From NCBI GenBank assembly GCA_903825645.1, contig CAIKBL010000043.1:1-60563 (forward strand): a stretch of 60,563 nt of DNA, given 5' to 3'. This document shows, piece after piece, positions 43,019-53,661 of the stretch (the first letter of the stretch is position 1; the number at the start of each line of letters is the position of its first letter). The stretch is from an uncultured Pseudomonadota bacterium. GTDB lineage: Bacteria > Pseudomonadota > Gammaproteobacteria > Ga0077536. The notes beneath the pieces were generated by a model. The model searched no databases. It worked only from the letters and a program-made list of their open reading frames with translations, and was not told where the DNA came from. Both the position numbers and the translations under genes were made by a program.

Positions 43019-43942
43019 ATGAAAAGCGGGAAGCGTATCGATCTCAATCTCTTCCGGATTTTCGATGCGATCTATCAGGAAGGCAGTCTGACTCGTGCTG
43101 GGGAAGTCCTTCATCTCACACAACCGGCCGTCAGCAACGCGCTCGCCCGCTTACGTGCCCTTTATCGAGACCCGCTATTCGTCAGGACCGTCGCTGGCAT
43201 GGTCCCGACTCCGACCGCAGAAACCATCGCCAACAATATTCGCTCCGCTCTCCAACTCCTCCACGGTTCGCTCGACTCCGCCGAGGCTTTTGACCCACAG
43301 AAAGCACAGCGACGTTTCAGAATCAGCGCGGGTGACATGACCGCTGCAATGCTCATCCCCAGACTGGTTCAACATACTCGCGCCCGTAATTTGCCGCTCG
43401 AAATCGAAGTGTCCCAGCTTCGGCGCGAGACGGTTGTGCACGAGCTCGCCTCTGGACAGATTGATTTCGCGCTCGACGCGATCCCGCTCGCTGATCCGCA
43501 GGTCATCACCATGAAGGTCTTAGAGGATGAATATATCTGCGCCGTGCGTCAGGGTCATGGTGGGGTAAGTCGACGTCTCTCGCTTGCTCAATACCTCGCG
43601 CTGGATCATGCGCATGCCTCGAGCCGGCGACAGGGTGTTGGTCAGATTGACTTAGCACTCAAACGATTGGGAAAACAAAGACGAATCGTGCTCCGTACGC
43701 CTTATCATCTGGGACTTCCCCATGTCGTGGCCGTATCCGATCTCGCCGCGAGTATTCCCAGAAGTCTGGCCCGCATCCATCACCTCCAGATGCTGAAGCT
43801 TCCTTTTGAAACCCCGCCAGCCGAGACCTATGCCGCTTGGCACAAGAGTGCGCATGCCGACAGTGCAAATGTTTGGTTTCGCGAACTGCTGCAACGTCTT
43901 GCCAAGCCGACACCCGGAAAGGACGACCATGCGCTAGAGTGA
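43019..43942 (+). CDS. LysR-family transcriptional regulator (NodD/NahR-like subgroup)
   Basis: A 307-residue LysR regulator. The N-terminus IDLNLFRIFDAIYQEGSLTRA and HLTQPAVSNALARLRALY form the helix-turn-helix (residues 8-50), followed by PLFVRT. This opening is typical of the NahR/NodD/LinR branch, which often controls aromatic and acyl catabolism. The co-inducer domain spans about residues 95-300. The ATG at 43019 has GAGGAG upstream. It diverges from one acyl-CoA dehydrogenase unit and precedes another dehydrogenase on its own strand; both promoter regions carry the same 15-bp motif. Confidence 0.92.
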   Translation: MKSGKRIDLNLFRIFDAIYQEGSLTRAGEVLHLTQPAVSNALARLRALYRDPLFVRTVAGMVPTPTAETIANNIRSALQLLHGSLDSAEAFDPQKAQRRFRISAGDMTAAMLIPRLVQHTRARNLPLEIEVSQLRRETVVHELASGQIDFALDAIPLADPQVITMKVLEDEYICAVRQGHGGVSRRLSLAQYLALDHAHASSRRQGVGQIDLALKRLGKQRRIVLRTPYHLGLPHVVAVSDLAASIPRSLARIHHLQMLKLPFETPPAETYAAWHKSAHADSANVWFRELLQRLAKPTPGKDDHALE

Positions 43943-44004
43943 ATAAGCGATGGCATGGCGTGGATAGCCGGATTCAGGGCCGAGGGTGTTTTTAATTTGA
44001 ATCA

Positions 44005-44020
44005 TTTTCATGAATGAAAA
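44005..44020. repeat. inverted repeat upstream of the plus-strand dehydrogenase
   Basis: TTTTCAT-GA-ATGAAAA is a perfect 7-bp dyad, 13 bp before the second LysR motif copy. It lies between lysR and the next dehydrogenase in an AT-rich stretch. It could be a second protein-binding site or part of the lysR 3' end; there is no downstream T-run on the plus strand. Confidence 0.4.
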
Positions 44021-44032
44021 CTCATTCTGATA

Positions 44033-44047
44033 ATTAATTGGACTAAT
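44033..44047 (+). promoter_or_regulatory. candidate LysR operator, copy 2
   Basis: ATTAATTGGACTAAT matches copy 1 at 14 of 15 positions and points toward the plus-strand dehydrogenase, about 108 bp upstream of its start. GATAAT, a good -10-like hexamer, overlaps it at 44029-44034. The conservation across two separate promoters of genes flanking lysR supports a shared operator. Confidence 0.6.
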
Positions 44048-44154
44048 AGATGCTCCGCGGCCTAGCATGCGGTCACTCTGGCAACGCGTCGAGACTCATG
44101 CGGCGTTGGCGCTAACGTCAGGCCGCCCACCCAAACTCAGCGAGGAGATGTCTT

Positions 44155-45447
44155 ATGGACTTCGAATACAGCGCTAAAACCAAGGAGCTGGTAGCCCAAG
44201 TAGCTAGTTTCATGGAACAAAATGTTTATCCCAATGAAGAGAAAATGCTGCAGGAAATTGCGGAAGGCGATCGTTGGCAGCCCATTCCGACCATGGAAAA
44301 GCTGAAGGAAAAAGCCAAAGCCCAAGGCCTGTGGAATTTGTTTCTGCCGGAAAGTGAACGTGGTGCCGGCCTAACCAACCTTGAATATGCGCCGATTTGT
44401 GAAGAAATGGGCCGTTCTTTTTTCGCACCGGAGATCTTCAATTGCTCAGCGCCGGATACGGGCAATATGGAGGTTTTCGAGCGCTACGGCACCGAGGCTC
44501 AGAAGCAAGAGTGGCTCCGTCCCCTGCTCGCAGGAGAAATTCGCTCGGCTTTCGCCATGACCGAGATTGAGGCCGCCTCTTCAGACGCCACCAACGTGGA
44601 AACCAGCATCATTCGTGACGGTGACGAGTACGTCATCAATGGTCGGAAATGGTATACCTCGGGCGCACTCGACCCGCGTTGCAAAATCATGATCGTCATG
44701 GGCAAGTCAGATCCGAGCAATCCGAACCGTCATCGTCAACAATCGATGATTCTGGTACCCCTGCCATACGAGGGCGTGACGGTCAAACGTATGCACCCGG
44801 TGTTCGGGTTCGACGATGCACCCCATGGTCACCCGGAAGTCCTGTTCAAGAACGTGCGCGTGCCCGCCGCGAACATGTTGCTTGGCGAAGGCCGCGGCTT
44901 CGAAATTGCCCAGGGCCGCCTCGGGCCAGGGCGCATTCATCATTGCATGCGTCTAATCGGATCGTCCGAGCGTGCACTAGAACGGATGTGCCGCCGAACA
45001 CGCTCGCGCAAGGCGTTTGGTCGGTTGGTCTCTGAACAATCAGTGACACAGGAGCGCATTGCCAATTCGAGAATGATGATCGATCAGTGCCGCCTCTTGA
45101 CCTTAAAGGCCGCGCACATGATGGATACGGTTGGCAACAAGGCCGCGCTGAAGGAAATCGGCATGATCAAGGTGGCTGTGCCCAACATGGCCTGCCAGGT
45201 GATCGATTGGGTCATTCAATCGTTTGGTGCCGCCGGCGTATCCGCCGAGTACGGACTCGCCTACGCTTACGCCAATGCCCGCTTGATCCGGATAGCGGAC
45301 GGTCCGGACGAGGTGCACCGTAATCAAATCGCACGTCTAGAACTCAGCCGTTACGGCGATGAGCTCTCCAAGCGTGGTGGCAACGCATTCGTCTCACCGC
45401 TGGATCCTACCGATGGGACGAACTGGAAGCCGCGCTTCGTTTCCTGA
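44155..45447 (+). CDS. acyl-CoA dehydrogenase
   Basis: A 430-residue acyl-CoA dehydrogenase. Motifs [30 protein letters not shown] and [21 protein letters not shown] are present, with [20 protein letters not shown] and [18 protein letters not shown] at the C-terminal domain. It is related to the 399-residue enzyme on the other side of lysR. The GAGGAG-type site before ATG 44155 is clear (CGAGGAGATG). Alone on the plus strand, it is probably under the same LysR regulator. Relatives of this pattern act on branched or long acyl chains; exact substrate unknown. Confidence 0.9.
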   Translation: MDFEYSAKTKELVAQVASFMEQNVYPNEEKMLQEIAEGDRWQPIPTMEKLKEKAKAQGLWNLFLPESERGAGLTNLEYAPICEEMGRSFFAPEIFNCSAPDTGNMEVFERYGTEAQKQEWLRPLLAGEIRSAFAMTEIEAASSDATNVETSIIRDGDEYVINGRKWYTSGALDPRCKIMIVMGKSDPSNPNRHRQQSMILVPLPYEGVTVKRMHPVFGFDDAPHGHPEVLFKNVRVPAANMLLGEGRGFEIAQGRLGPGRIHHCMRLIGSSERALERMCRRTRSRKAFGRLVSEQSVTQERIANSRMMIDQCRLLTLKAAHMMDTVGNKAALKEIGMIKVAVPNMACQVIDWVIQSFGAAGVSAEYGLAYAYANARLIRIADGPDEVHRNQIARLELSRYGDELSKRGGNAFVSPLDPTDGTNWKPRFVS

Positions 45448-45459
45448 CCGACCTGTACA

Positions 45460-45497
45460 CGCATACCGGCGCCAGCAAAACGCGGCGCCGGTATGCG
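45460..45497. terminator. strong hairpin between convergent genes
   Basis: CGCATACCGGCGCC and GGCGCCGGTATGCG form a perfect 14-bp stem around a 10-base loop, midway between the plus-strand dehydrogenase stop (45447) and the minus-strand pdxH stop (45519). It lacks a T-run on either strand, but its position and strength suggest a bidirectional transcript end. A smaller ACCCG/CGGGT stem follows at about 45500. Confidence 0.6.
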
Positions 45498-45518
45498 CAC
45501 CCGTTCGAGCGGGTCATC

Positions 45519-47413
<1,895 letters not shown>

Positions 47414-47470
47414 TTAACGCACTTGTTTGCTGCTAAATGAGACCGCTAAACAGCGGGCACGCGACGATCT

Positions 47471-48655
47471 TCAGGCCAGATCGCACACCCGCCAGACATC
47501 CGCCTCCCATTGCAGCTGCTGGCAACATCCCATTTCCCGCGCTCCACCGGCTTGGGCCGGCAGCGCCTGAACCACGGCGTAACCCGCTGCCCGTAGGGAA
47601 TCAATCGCGGCCAGCAGCGCCGGAGAAGTGCCTTCGGGTGCGAATATTGCCGAAATCACCGGGCGCGGCTGCGTGCTAATCGCGGCCAGCAATTTGAGAT
47701 CTGCACTAAAGCCGGTGGCCGGACGTGCCCGACCAAAGTAAGCCCCAGCATTGTCATATCGCCCGCCCCAAGCAATCGCGCGGCCGAAGCCGGAGGTATA
47801 GGCGGCAAACATAATCCCCGTGTGGTAGTGATACCCGCGTAATTCCGCCAAATCAACATGCATCGCTGTTTGCGGAGCCCGGCGCCCAATCAAGGTAACC
47901 AAGTCCGCCAAGGCCTCCACCGCAGAACCCACTACCGCCGGAGCACCCGCCAGCGCAACTTTCGCACGCGCCACCACCCCTTCATCCCCATTCAGGCCCA
48001 GCAGCGCTCGAAACATCTGTGCAAGTCGAGCAGGGACCTGCGCCTGCGTCAGCGTGAAATCAACTGCGCCCTTATCCTTTCGCAACAAGGCATCCAACAA
48101 CTGGGCATCAGCCTCCTGGCTTAGCGCAGCGGCCTCACTCAGGCCTCGAAAGATCCCCATATGACACAGTTCGAGTGTGACCTCCCGAACCCCTATTTTT
48201 TCAAGTAACGCGAGCATCAGACATTGAATCTCGACGTCCGCGTCAATCCCGGCGTGCCCGTAAAGTTCAGCGCCAACCTGCAAGGGATTACGCGACCCTG
48301 CGAATTTTTCTGGGCGCGTGTGCAAGATAGGGCCTAGATAACACAACCGTTGCGGCCCGGTTGTCGGGAGCCGATGGGCGTCAATGCGCGCAATCTGCGG
48401 TGTGATATCCGCCGGGATCCCAAGCATCCGGCCACTGATCTGATCGGTCAGCTTAAACGTCTGTAACTCAAGATCCTCCCCTAGTCCGGATAGTAGGGAC
48501 TCCAAGAACTCCACCGCCGGTGGCATGCAAAGCTGGTAACCCCAGCGGGCGAAGAGGTCAAGCGCCAAGCGGCGCAATTGCTCCAAATGCACCGCCTCCG
48601 CCGGCAACTGTTCGTCTACTCCGTCCGGCAATAACCAGCGGCTCCGTGTCGTCAC
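47471..48655 (-). CDS. hisZ: ATP phosphoribosyltransferase regulatory subunit (HisZ)
   Basis: A 394-residue protein homologous to histidyl-tRNA synthetase catalytic domains but used as the regulatory subunit of the short-form HisG. Motifs: WLLPDGVDEQLPAEA, LFARWGYQLCMPPAVEF, and GRYDNAGAYFGRARPATGFS. The separate HisZ implies a short HisG elsewhere and is common in non-enteric gamma- and betaproteobacteria. The start is GTG 48655, which overlaps the region after the yjeT stop by one base of spacing. The gene stands between yjeT and purA, a common arrangement. Confidence 0.93.
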   Translation of the reverse strand: MTTRSRWLLPDGVDEQLPAEAVHLEQLRRLALDLFARWGYQLCMPPAVEFLESLLSGLGEDLELQTFKLTDQISGRMLGIPADITPQIARIDAHRLPTTGPQRLCYLGPILHTRPEKFAGSRNPLQVGAELYGHAGIDADVEIQCLMLALLEKIGVREVTLELCHMGIFRGLSEAAALSQEADAQLLDALLRKDKGAVDFTLTQAQVPARLAQMFRALLGLNGDEGVVARAKVALAGAPAVVGSAVEALADLVTLIGRRAPQTAMHVDLAELRGYHYHTGIMFAAYTSGFGRAIAWGGRYDNAGAYFGRARPATGFSADLKLLAAISTQPRPVISAIFAPEGTSPALLAAIDSLRAAGYAVVQALPAQAGGAREMGCCQQLQWEADVWRVCDLA

Positions 48656-48656
48656 A

Positions 48657-48848
48657 TCAGATCCTCACCACATACAAAAGGATGACACCGCCGAGCATAC
48701 TCGCGGCGCCCAACAGACGCAGAGCGCGATCGCCAATCTGCGTAAGCGCCTTGAGAGATTCGCGAAACCGCTGCGGATTCAGGAACGGCAAAATACCTTC
48801 GAACACCAACACCAGCGCAAGCGCGGCGCCTACGTCCTTCCAGATCAC
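48657..48848 (-). CDS. yjeT: small membrane protein, DUF2065 (YjeT family)
   Basis: A 63-residue protein with two hydrophobic segments: VGAALALVLVFEGILPFLNP and, at the C-terminus, LRLLGAASMLGGVILLYVV. Both match the YjeT family found between hflC and purA/hisZ. Function is unknown. The start is taken as GTG 48848 (MIWKDVG), giving the usual length; the open frame runs further upstream to 48899 but this part has no family match. Confidence 0.8.
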   Translation of the reverse strand: MIWKDVGAALALVLVFEGILPFLNPQRFRESLKALTQIGDRALRLLGAASMLGGVILLYVVRI

Positions 48849-48911
48849 TGTTTTACATTTCCGGCTTTGGGCCCACCGGGTAATCCGGCACCACAACACA
48901 CCCCACAGGGC

Positions 48912-49772
48912 CTATTTGTGTGGCGCAGGGTTTTTGAAGTACCTGAAAAATTCAGAATCCGGTTGCAACAGCAGCACGTCGTGTTTGGACCGGAAACTCT
49001 CCCGGTAGGCGCCCAGACTGCGGTAGAACGCGTAGAACTCTGCGTTTCGAGAATAGGCTTGGGCGTAAATCGTCGAGGCGATCGCGTCTCCTTCGCCACG
49101 CAGGATTTCGGAATCCCGATAAGCCTCGGCGCTGATGACGGAACGTGCACGATCGGCGTCTGCACGGATGGTGGTGGCCTCTCGTTCGCCGCTCGCTCGA
49201 TTCTGCCGGGCCACTCGTGAGCGCTCGGAGCGCATCCGCTCGTAGACCGAGTTATTGACCTCTGCCGGTAAATCGATCCGTTTCAGACGAACATCGACGA
49301 TCTCGATACCGAGTTCTTCGCCGAGATCTTTCGTGCCAGTCACGATTCCCCGAATGGAACCACGGTCGCCCGCCACCACTTCCTGCAACGTACGTTTGCC
49401 GAATTCGTTGCGCAGTCCATCATTTACTTTCTGATAGACAAGGATTTGAGCGCGACGCGGATCCCCGCCGGTGGCAAGATAAAAACGCACGACGTCCTTA
49501 ATCTTCCAGCGCACAAAGGAATCCACGATGACATCTTTTTTCTCGCCGGTCAGAAAGCGCTGCGGTTCAAACTCTATCGTCTGCAGCCTGCTGTCGAATT
49601 TAGCGACGTTTTGATAGAACGGGATCAAGAAATAAAGACCCGGCTCGTAATTTGCTTCCTTGATTTCACCCAACTGGAAAAGAATTACACGTTCCTGTTC
49701 AAACACACGGAACATACTAAGAGAAACACCAATCGCGGCGAGTGCCGCCACTACCAGAATTCGGGCGAGCAT
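48912..49772 (-). CDS. hflC: FtsH protease modulator HflC
   Basis: A 286-residue SPFH-domain protein anchored by one N-terminal membrane segment (ILVVAALAAIGVSLSMF). RVILFQLGEI, GLYFLIPFYQNV, then the alpha-helical coil rich in Arg/Glu/Ala (REATTIRADADRARSVIS) and FYRSLGAYRESF are typical. With HflK it forms the large membrane cage around FtsH in the periplasm. Its ATG overlaps the hflK stop (TGATG). Confidence 0.95.
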   Translation of the reverse strand: MLARILVVAALAAIGVSLSMFRVFEQERVILFQLGEIKEANYEPGLYFLIPFYQNVAKFDSRLQTIEFEPQRFLTGEKKDVIVDSFVRWKIKDVVRFYLATGGDPRRAQILVYQKVNDGLRNEFGKRTLQEVVAGDRGSIRGIVTGTKDLGEELGIEIVDVRLKRIDLPAEVNNSVYERMRSERSRVARQNRASGEREATTIRADADRARSVISAEAYRDSEILRGEGDAIASTIYAQAYSRNAEFYAFYRSLGAYRESFRSKHDVLLLQPDSEFFRYFKNPAPHK

Positions 49773-50938
49773 CAGCGTATCCCCCGCAGCCGGCTTGCTT
49801 CGCGCGAACGCGTCGCCGGATCTCCGGAGCCGACCGTCGCGGGACTCGTCACAATCGGGGGACTTTCAGTGGCAGAAGGCGGCGTTTCCTTGGGCATATG
49901 ATGTGTCTCGAGAAGTTTATCGAGCGGCAGATAGGTCACATTATTGCCACTGCCCCCACTCATCAACACTTTGCGCGAGTCGGTCAGAACGGTCTCGACC
50001 GTCTCTAGGTACAAGCGCTGCCGAGTGACTTCCGGGGCCTGTTCGTAGACCGTCAGTAATTGCTCGAAGCGCTGCGCCTCGCCTTGCGCTCGCGACACCA
50101 CTTGAGACTTATACCCCTCGGACTCTAGACGGATCCGCGACGCCTCGCCTTGAGCACGCTCGACATTCTCGTTTCGATACGCCTCAGCCTCATTAATTTT
50201 ACGTTGCTTGTCCTCGCGCGACTTGATCGCGTCATCAAAGGAAGATTTTACGTCCTCCGGTGCGGTCGCACTCAGCATGTTGACGCTGGTTACCTCAATG
50301 CCGCTCTGATAGGCGTCAAGCATTTCCTGAAGATGTTTACCCGCGTCCGCCGCCACCTGCGCCCGCCCCTCGTTGATCACGAAATCAAAGGTTTTGCCGC
50401 CAATCGTTTCGCGGATCGCACTCTCCGCCGCGCGCTGCACCGTCTGGTCCGGATCTGCAATTTTCAGCAGATACTTGGAGACATCCTTGATTCGATACTG
50501 CACAGCCAGCTCGAGCTGCGTGATGTTTTCATCTTTGGTCAGCATTGTGGCATTGACGCTGAACCCTCTAATTTGCTCGATATTGACCTTAATCACTTGC
50601 TCGACTGGCGGCGGAAAACGGAAATGCGGTCCTGGTTGCAGGGTCGTGACATATTTTCCAAATCGCAGCACAACCCCCCGCTCGGCCGGATCGATCCGCC
50701 AGAACACCTCATAGCCAAGGCCGGCTATGGCGATCAGGGCGATTAACAGGAAGGTGGAGGCAGTAGCCTCGACGCTGGGTCCCTGTGCACCGCCGCCCTG
50801 GCGCGGACGCCAGCCCAACAACGCACTCAGCTTGGCCTGCAATTTACGCAGCAACTCATCGAGGTCGGGGGGACCCTGATCGTTACGTCGCCCGCCCCAT
50901 GGGTCGCGGTTGTTATCGTTTGGTTCGTTCCAACCCAT
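49772..50938 (-). CDS. hflK: FtsH protease modulator HflK
   Basis: A 388-residue SPFH protein. A cytoplasmic N-terminus (GWNEPNDNNRDPWGGRRND, then DLDELLRKLQAKL) precedes one membrane segment (TFLLIALIAIAGLGYEVFW, near 65-83). The SPFH domain (RGVVLRFGKYV) and the coiled coil (DKQRKINEAEAYRNENVER) follow. The C-terminal region is Pro/Ser/Thr-rich. ATG 50938 is preferred over GTG 50947 because MGWNEP matches the conserved opening. It partners HflC to restrain FtsH. Confidence 0.95.
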   Translation of the reverse strand: MGWNEPNDNNRDPWGGRRNDQGPPDLDELLRKLQAKLSALLGWRPRQGGGAQGPSVEATASTFLLIALIAIAGLGYEVFWRIDPAERGVVLRFGKYVTTLQPGPHFRFPPPVEQVIKVNIEQIRGFSVNATMLTKDENITQLELAVQYRIKDVSKYLLKIADPDQTVQRAAESAIRETIGGKTFDFVINEGRAQVAADAGKHLQEMLDAYQSGIEVTSVNMLSATAPEDVKSSFDDAIKSREDKQRKINEAEAYRNENVERAQGEASRIRLESEGYKSQVVSRAQGEAQRFEQLLTVYEQAPEVTRQRLYLETVETVLTDSRKVLMSGGSGNNVTYLPLDKLLETHHMPKETPPSATESPPIVTSPATVGSGDPATRSREASRLRGIR

Positions 50939-51005
50939 TAAATTCACTCAACTTTGGTTTGCAGGTCGCACCGGCGGCCGATTGTAGGGTGTCGTCTGTG
51001 GCACT

Positions 51006-52274
51006 TCAACGCGAATTATCGAGGTCAGCGAGAAGATGCGTCCAACGGGCATCACTCACCGACACCTCCAGCGCCCAACCGCCGTCCTCCAACAACCCTT
51101 CGCCGAGCACGGCACCCGTGGCGTAGAGCTGCGCACGCAGACGGCCTGCACTCGCCGGCAACTCGATGTGACGACGCAGTTTGGCGAGCTCGAGATACGT
51201 CGCTACCGCTTGCTTCAGAAGACCCATACCGGTCCCTTGAGCGGCAGAAACCCAGACGCGGTGCGGCACGCCGTCCTGCGCCGCGGCGCTGCGTGGCAGT
51301 GGGTTCGACGTAACATCGATCTTGTTATAAACCTCAAGCACCGGCGTCGTACCCGCGCCAATTCGATCGAGGACGGTCTTGACTTCCGTCCGCCTCAGCT
51401 CAAGATCTTCCGCGCTAGCATCAATGACATGGAGCAACAATGTCGCGTCTTTTGTTTCATCAAGCGTGGCTTGGAACGCTGCGATCAACTCAGGCGGTAA
51501 GTCGCGGATAAAACCGACGGTGTCGCTGACCAGCACGGGATGTTCACCCGGCACATCCATACGGCGCAGCGTGGTATCGAGCGTGGCGAAAAGCTGATCC
51601 GCCGCGTAAGCGTCGCTCTCCGTTAACTGATTGAAGAGGGTCGATTTGCCGGCATTGGTATAGCCGACCAGCGCGGCCGTCGAAAGGGCTGCACGTTTAC
51701 GCGCCCGGGTCCCCTGGGCCCGCTGACGCCGGACCTTGTCGAGTTTCTCACCCAGCTGCTTGATGCGTTTACCGATCAGTCGACGATCGGTTTCTAGCTG
51801 GGTTTCGCCCGGTCCCCGCAGACCAATGCCGCCCCGTTGCCGTTCCAGGTGCGTCCACCCCCGCACCAAGCGGGTAGACAAATGGGTCAACTGCGCTAAT
51901 TCGACCTGCAGTTTGCCTTCAAAGGAGCGGGCCCGTTGCGCAAAAATATCGAGAATGATCCCGGTACGATCGAGTACCCGGCATTCGAACAGGCGTTCCA
52001 GATTACGTTCCTGGGCAGGCGAAAGCATGCGGTCAAATAGCACCACCTCCGCGCCGAGTTCCGTCACCAGCGCCTTGATTTCTGCGGCTTTGCCGGTACC
52101 CACGAAGTACTTGGGATCGGGTCTGTCACGACGTGCTGTCACGCTAGTGACTGGCAGCACACCCGCGGAAGCGGCCAATTCCCGAAATTCACTGCTGTCC
52201 CCGGGACGCGCCGGAGGCGCGAGTTCAACCAGCACAAGGATCGCGCGCTCTCCGCCGCGCGGTCGCTCAAACAA
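51006..52274 (-). CDS. hflX: ribosome-associated GTPase HflX
   Basis: A 422-residue GTPase. The N-terminal HflX domain includes DPKYFVGTGKAAEIK, DRMLSPAQERNLER, and RTGIILDIFAQRARSFEGKL with GGIGLRGPGETQLETDRR. The G domain has GYTNAGKSTLFN (G1), DTVGFIRDLP (G3) and NKID (G4). It splits stalled ribosomes under stress. The start is TTG 52274; MFERPRGGERAILV aligns with the family's N-terminus and a stop lies just upstream in frame. It follows hfq by 23 bp. Confidence 0.95.
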   Translation of the reverse strand: MFERPRGGERAILVLVELAPPARPGDSSEFRELAASAGVLPVTSVTARRDRPDPKYFVGTGKAAEIKALVTELGAEVVLFDRMLSPAQERNLERLFECRVLDRTGIILDIFAQRARSFEGKLQVELAQLTHLSTRLVRGWTHLERQRGGIGLRGPGETQLETDRRLIGKRIKQLGEKLDKVRRQRAQGTRARKRAALSTAALVGYTNAGKSTLFNQLTESDAYAADQLFATLDTTLRRMDVPGEHPVLVSDTVGFIRDLPPELIAAFQATLDETKDATLLLHVIDASAEDLELRRTEVKTVLDRIGAGTTPVLEVYNKIDVTSNPLPRSAAAQDGVPHRVWVSAAQGTGMGLLKQAVATYLELAKLRRHIELPASAGRLRAQLYATGAVLGEGLLEDGGWALEVSVSDARWTHLLADLDNSR

Positions 52275-52297
52275 GCGTCATGACCCGAGGCAAGGGC

Positions 52298-52549
52298 CTA
52301 TTCCTCGTCTTCCGGCTCATCATCGCCATCAACACGGGGTAATTTCACGTTACGGGCGGGCACTACGGTCGAAATGGCGTGCTTATAGACCATCTGACTG
52401 ACCGAATTTTTGAGCAAAATGACGAATTGATCGAACGACTCTATCTGTCCCTGAAGCTTGATCCCATTGACCAGATAAATCGAAACTGGAATGCGTTCTT
52501 TGCGCAAGGCATTGAGGTAAGGTTCTTGTAGAGATTGACCTTTGCTCAT
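52298..52549 (-). CDS. hfq: RNA chaperone Hfq
   Basis: An 83-residue Sm-like protein. [39 protein letters not shown] (Sm1) and [14 protein letters not shown] (Sm2) are almost standard; the C-terminus ends in a short acidic tail ([10 protein letters not shown]), useful for release of RNA from the ring. It pairs small regulatory RNAs with mRNAs. Ribosome binding site AGGAGA is close upstream. The 153-bp gap to miaA likely has the hfq promoter. Confidence 0.97.
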   Translation of the reverse strand: MSKGQSLQEPYLNALRKERIPVSIYLVNGIKLQGQIESFDQFVILLKNSVSQMVYKHAISTVVPARNVKLPRVDGDDEPEDEE

Positions 52550-52702
52550 CGGATTCTCCTTTTATTCTTATTTGACGGGGCCTCGCAGGCCTGGTCAACC
52601 CGGCAGAACCAAGTCGCCAACCCACCCGCACACTTCCCGAGTGCCCGCCGATGACACGCGTGCTGGCCGCTTCGAGTACTGATCTCCAGAGACACCAGTC
52701 AC

Positions 52703-53659
52703 TCAAGTATAATCGACAAACGTTCGCAACGATCGCGATTCCAGCACACGGCACAGACGCGACACCAATGCCTCATCCTCACTATTCCACCATGTTGCGT
52801 CCTCAGTTGCCCGGAACCAAGTGTATTGTCGCTTCGCGAGTTGCCGAGTGGCGATCACAGCGGATTCGACCATCTGGTGATAGGTCAGTTCCCCGAGAAG
52901 GTAGCGCCATGCGGCACGATATCCGACGGCGCGCATCGCGGGTTTATCTAGATCAAGTCCGGGGCATGCCCGAAGTCCTGCCACTTCGTTAATCAGGCCG
53001 CGCTCTAGCATGTGGTCAAAACGCGCGGCCAAACCCTCCTGCAGCGTACTACGTTCCGTCGGCGCAACGACCCAGCTGAGCACGGAAAGCGGAGCCGGTC
53101 GCTGTGCTTCAACAAGCAAATCGCTCATCGCGCGCCCGGTCAGTGCGTGAATTTCAAGTGCGCGCAGTGTGCGTTGTGGATCATTAGGATGAATTCGTGA
53201 CGCACTCACTGGGTCGACCTCCAGCAGCCGTGCATGCATGGCCGGCCCCCCAAATTCCCGATAATCGGCCTCGAGCTGTTGCCGGCGCGCCGGATCGGCA
53301 CAGGGCAGGAGAGCGAGTCCATACTGGAGCGCACGAAAATACAGACCGGTACCGCCCACTAACAAAGGAATACGGCCACGGCGACGGATATCATCGATAG
53401 CCAGAAGCGCATCGCGTCGAAAACGGGCGGCCGAATACGCCTCAGTTGGATCGCAGCAATCAATCAAGTGATGCCGGACCGTGCGCTGCTCAACGGGATT
53501 AGGCTTAGCCGTGCCAATGTCTAGGCCTCGATAGACCTGCGCGGAGTCAACGCTGATAATTTCGATTGGCAAACGCGCAGCCAGCGCAAGCGCACAGGCG
53601 GACTTGCCCGCACCGGTTGGTCCCATGAGAAAAACCACTGGAGGCATTTCTAGGTTCAT
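52703..53659 (-). CDS. miaA: tRNA dimethylallyltransferase (MiaA)
   Basis: A 318-residue enzyme that prenylates A37 of tRNAs reading U-starting codons. Walker A FLMGPTGAGKSACALALA, ISVDSAQVYRGLDIGTAKP, and LLVGGTGLYFRAL are diagnostic, with a C-terminal RQLAKRQYTWFR. The ATG at 53659 lies two bases after the mutL stop; the longer frame to 53947 is inside mutL. Confidence 0.96.
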   Translation of the reverse strand: MNLEMPPVVFLMGPTGAGKSACALALAARLPIEIISVDSAQVYRGLDIGTAKPNPVEQRTVRHHLIDCCDPTEAYSAARFRRDALLAIDDIRRRGRIPLLVGGTGLYFRALQYGLALLPCADPARRQQLEADYREFGGPAMHARLLEVDPVSASRIHPNDPQRTLRALEIHALTGRAMSDLLVEAQRPAPLSVLSWVVAPTERSTLQEGLAARFDHMLERGLINEVAGLRACPGLDLDKPAMRAVGYRAAWRYLLGELTYHQMVESAVIATRQLAKRQYTWFRATEDATWWNSEDEALVSRLCRVLESRSLRTFVDYT

Positions 53660-53661
53660 CA

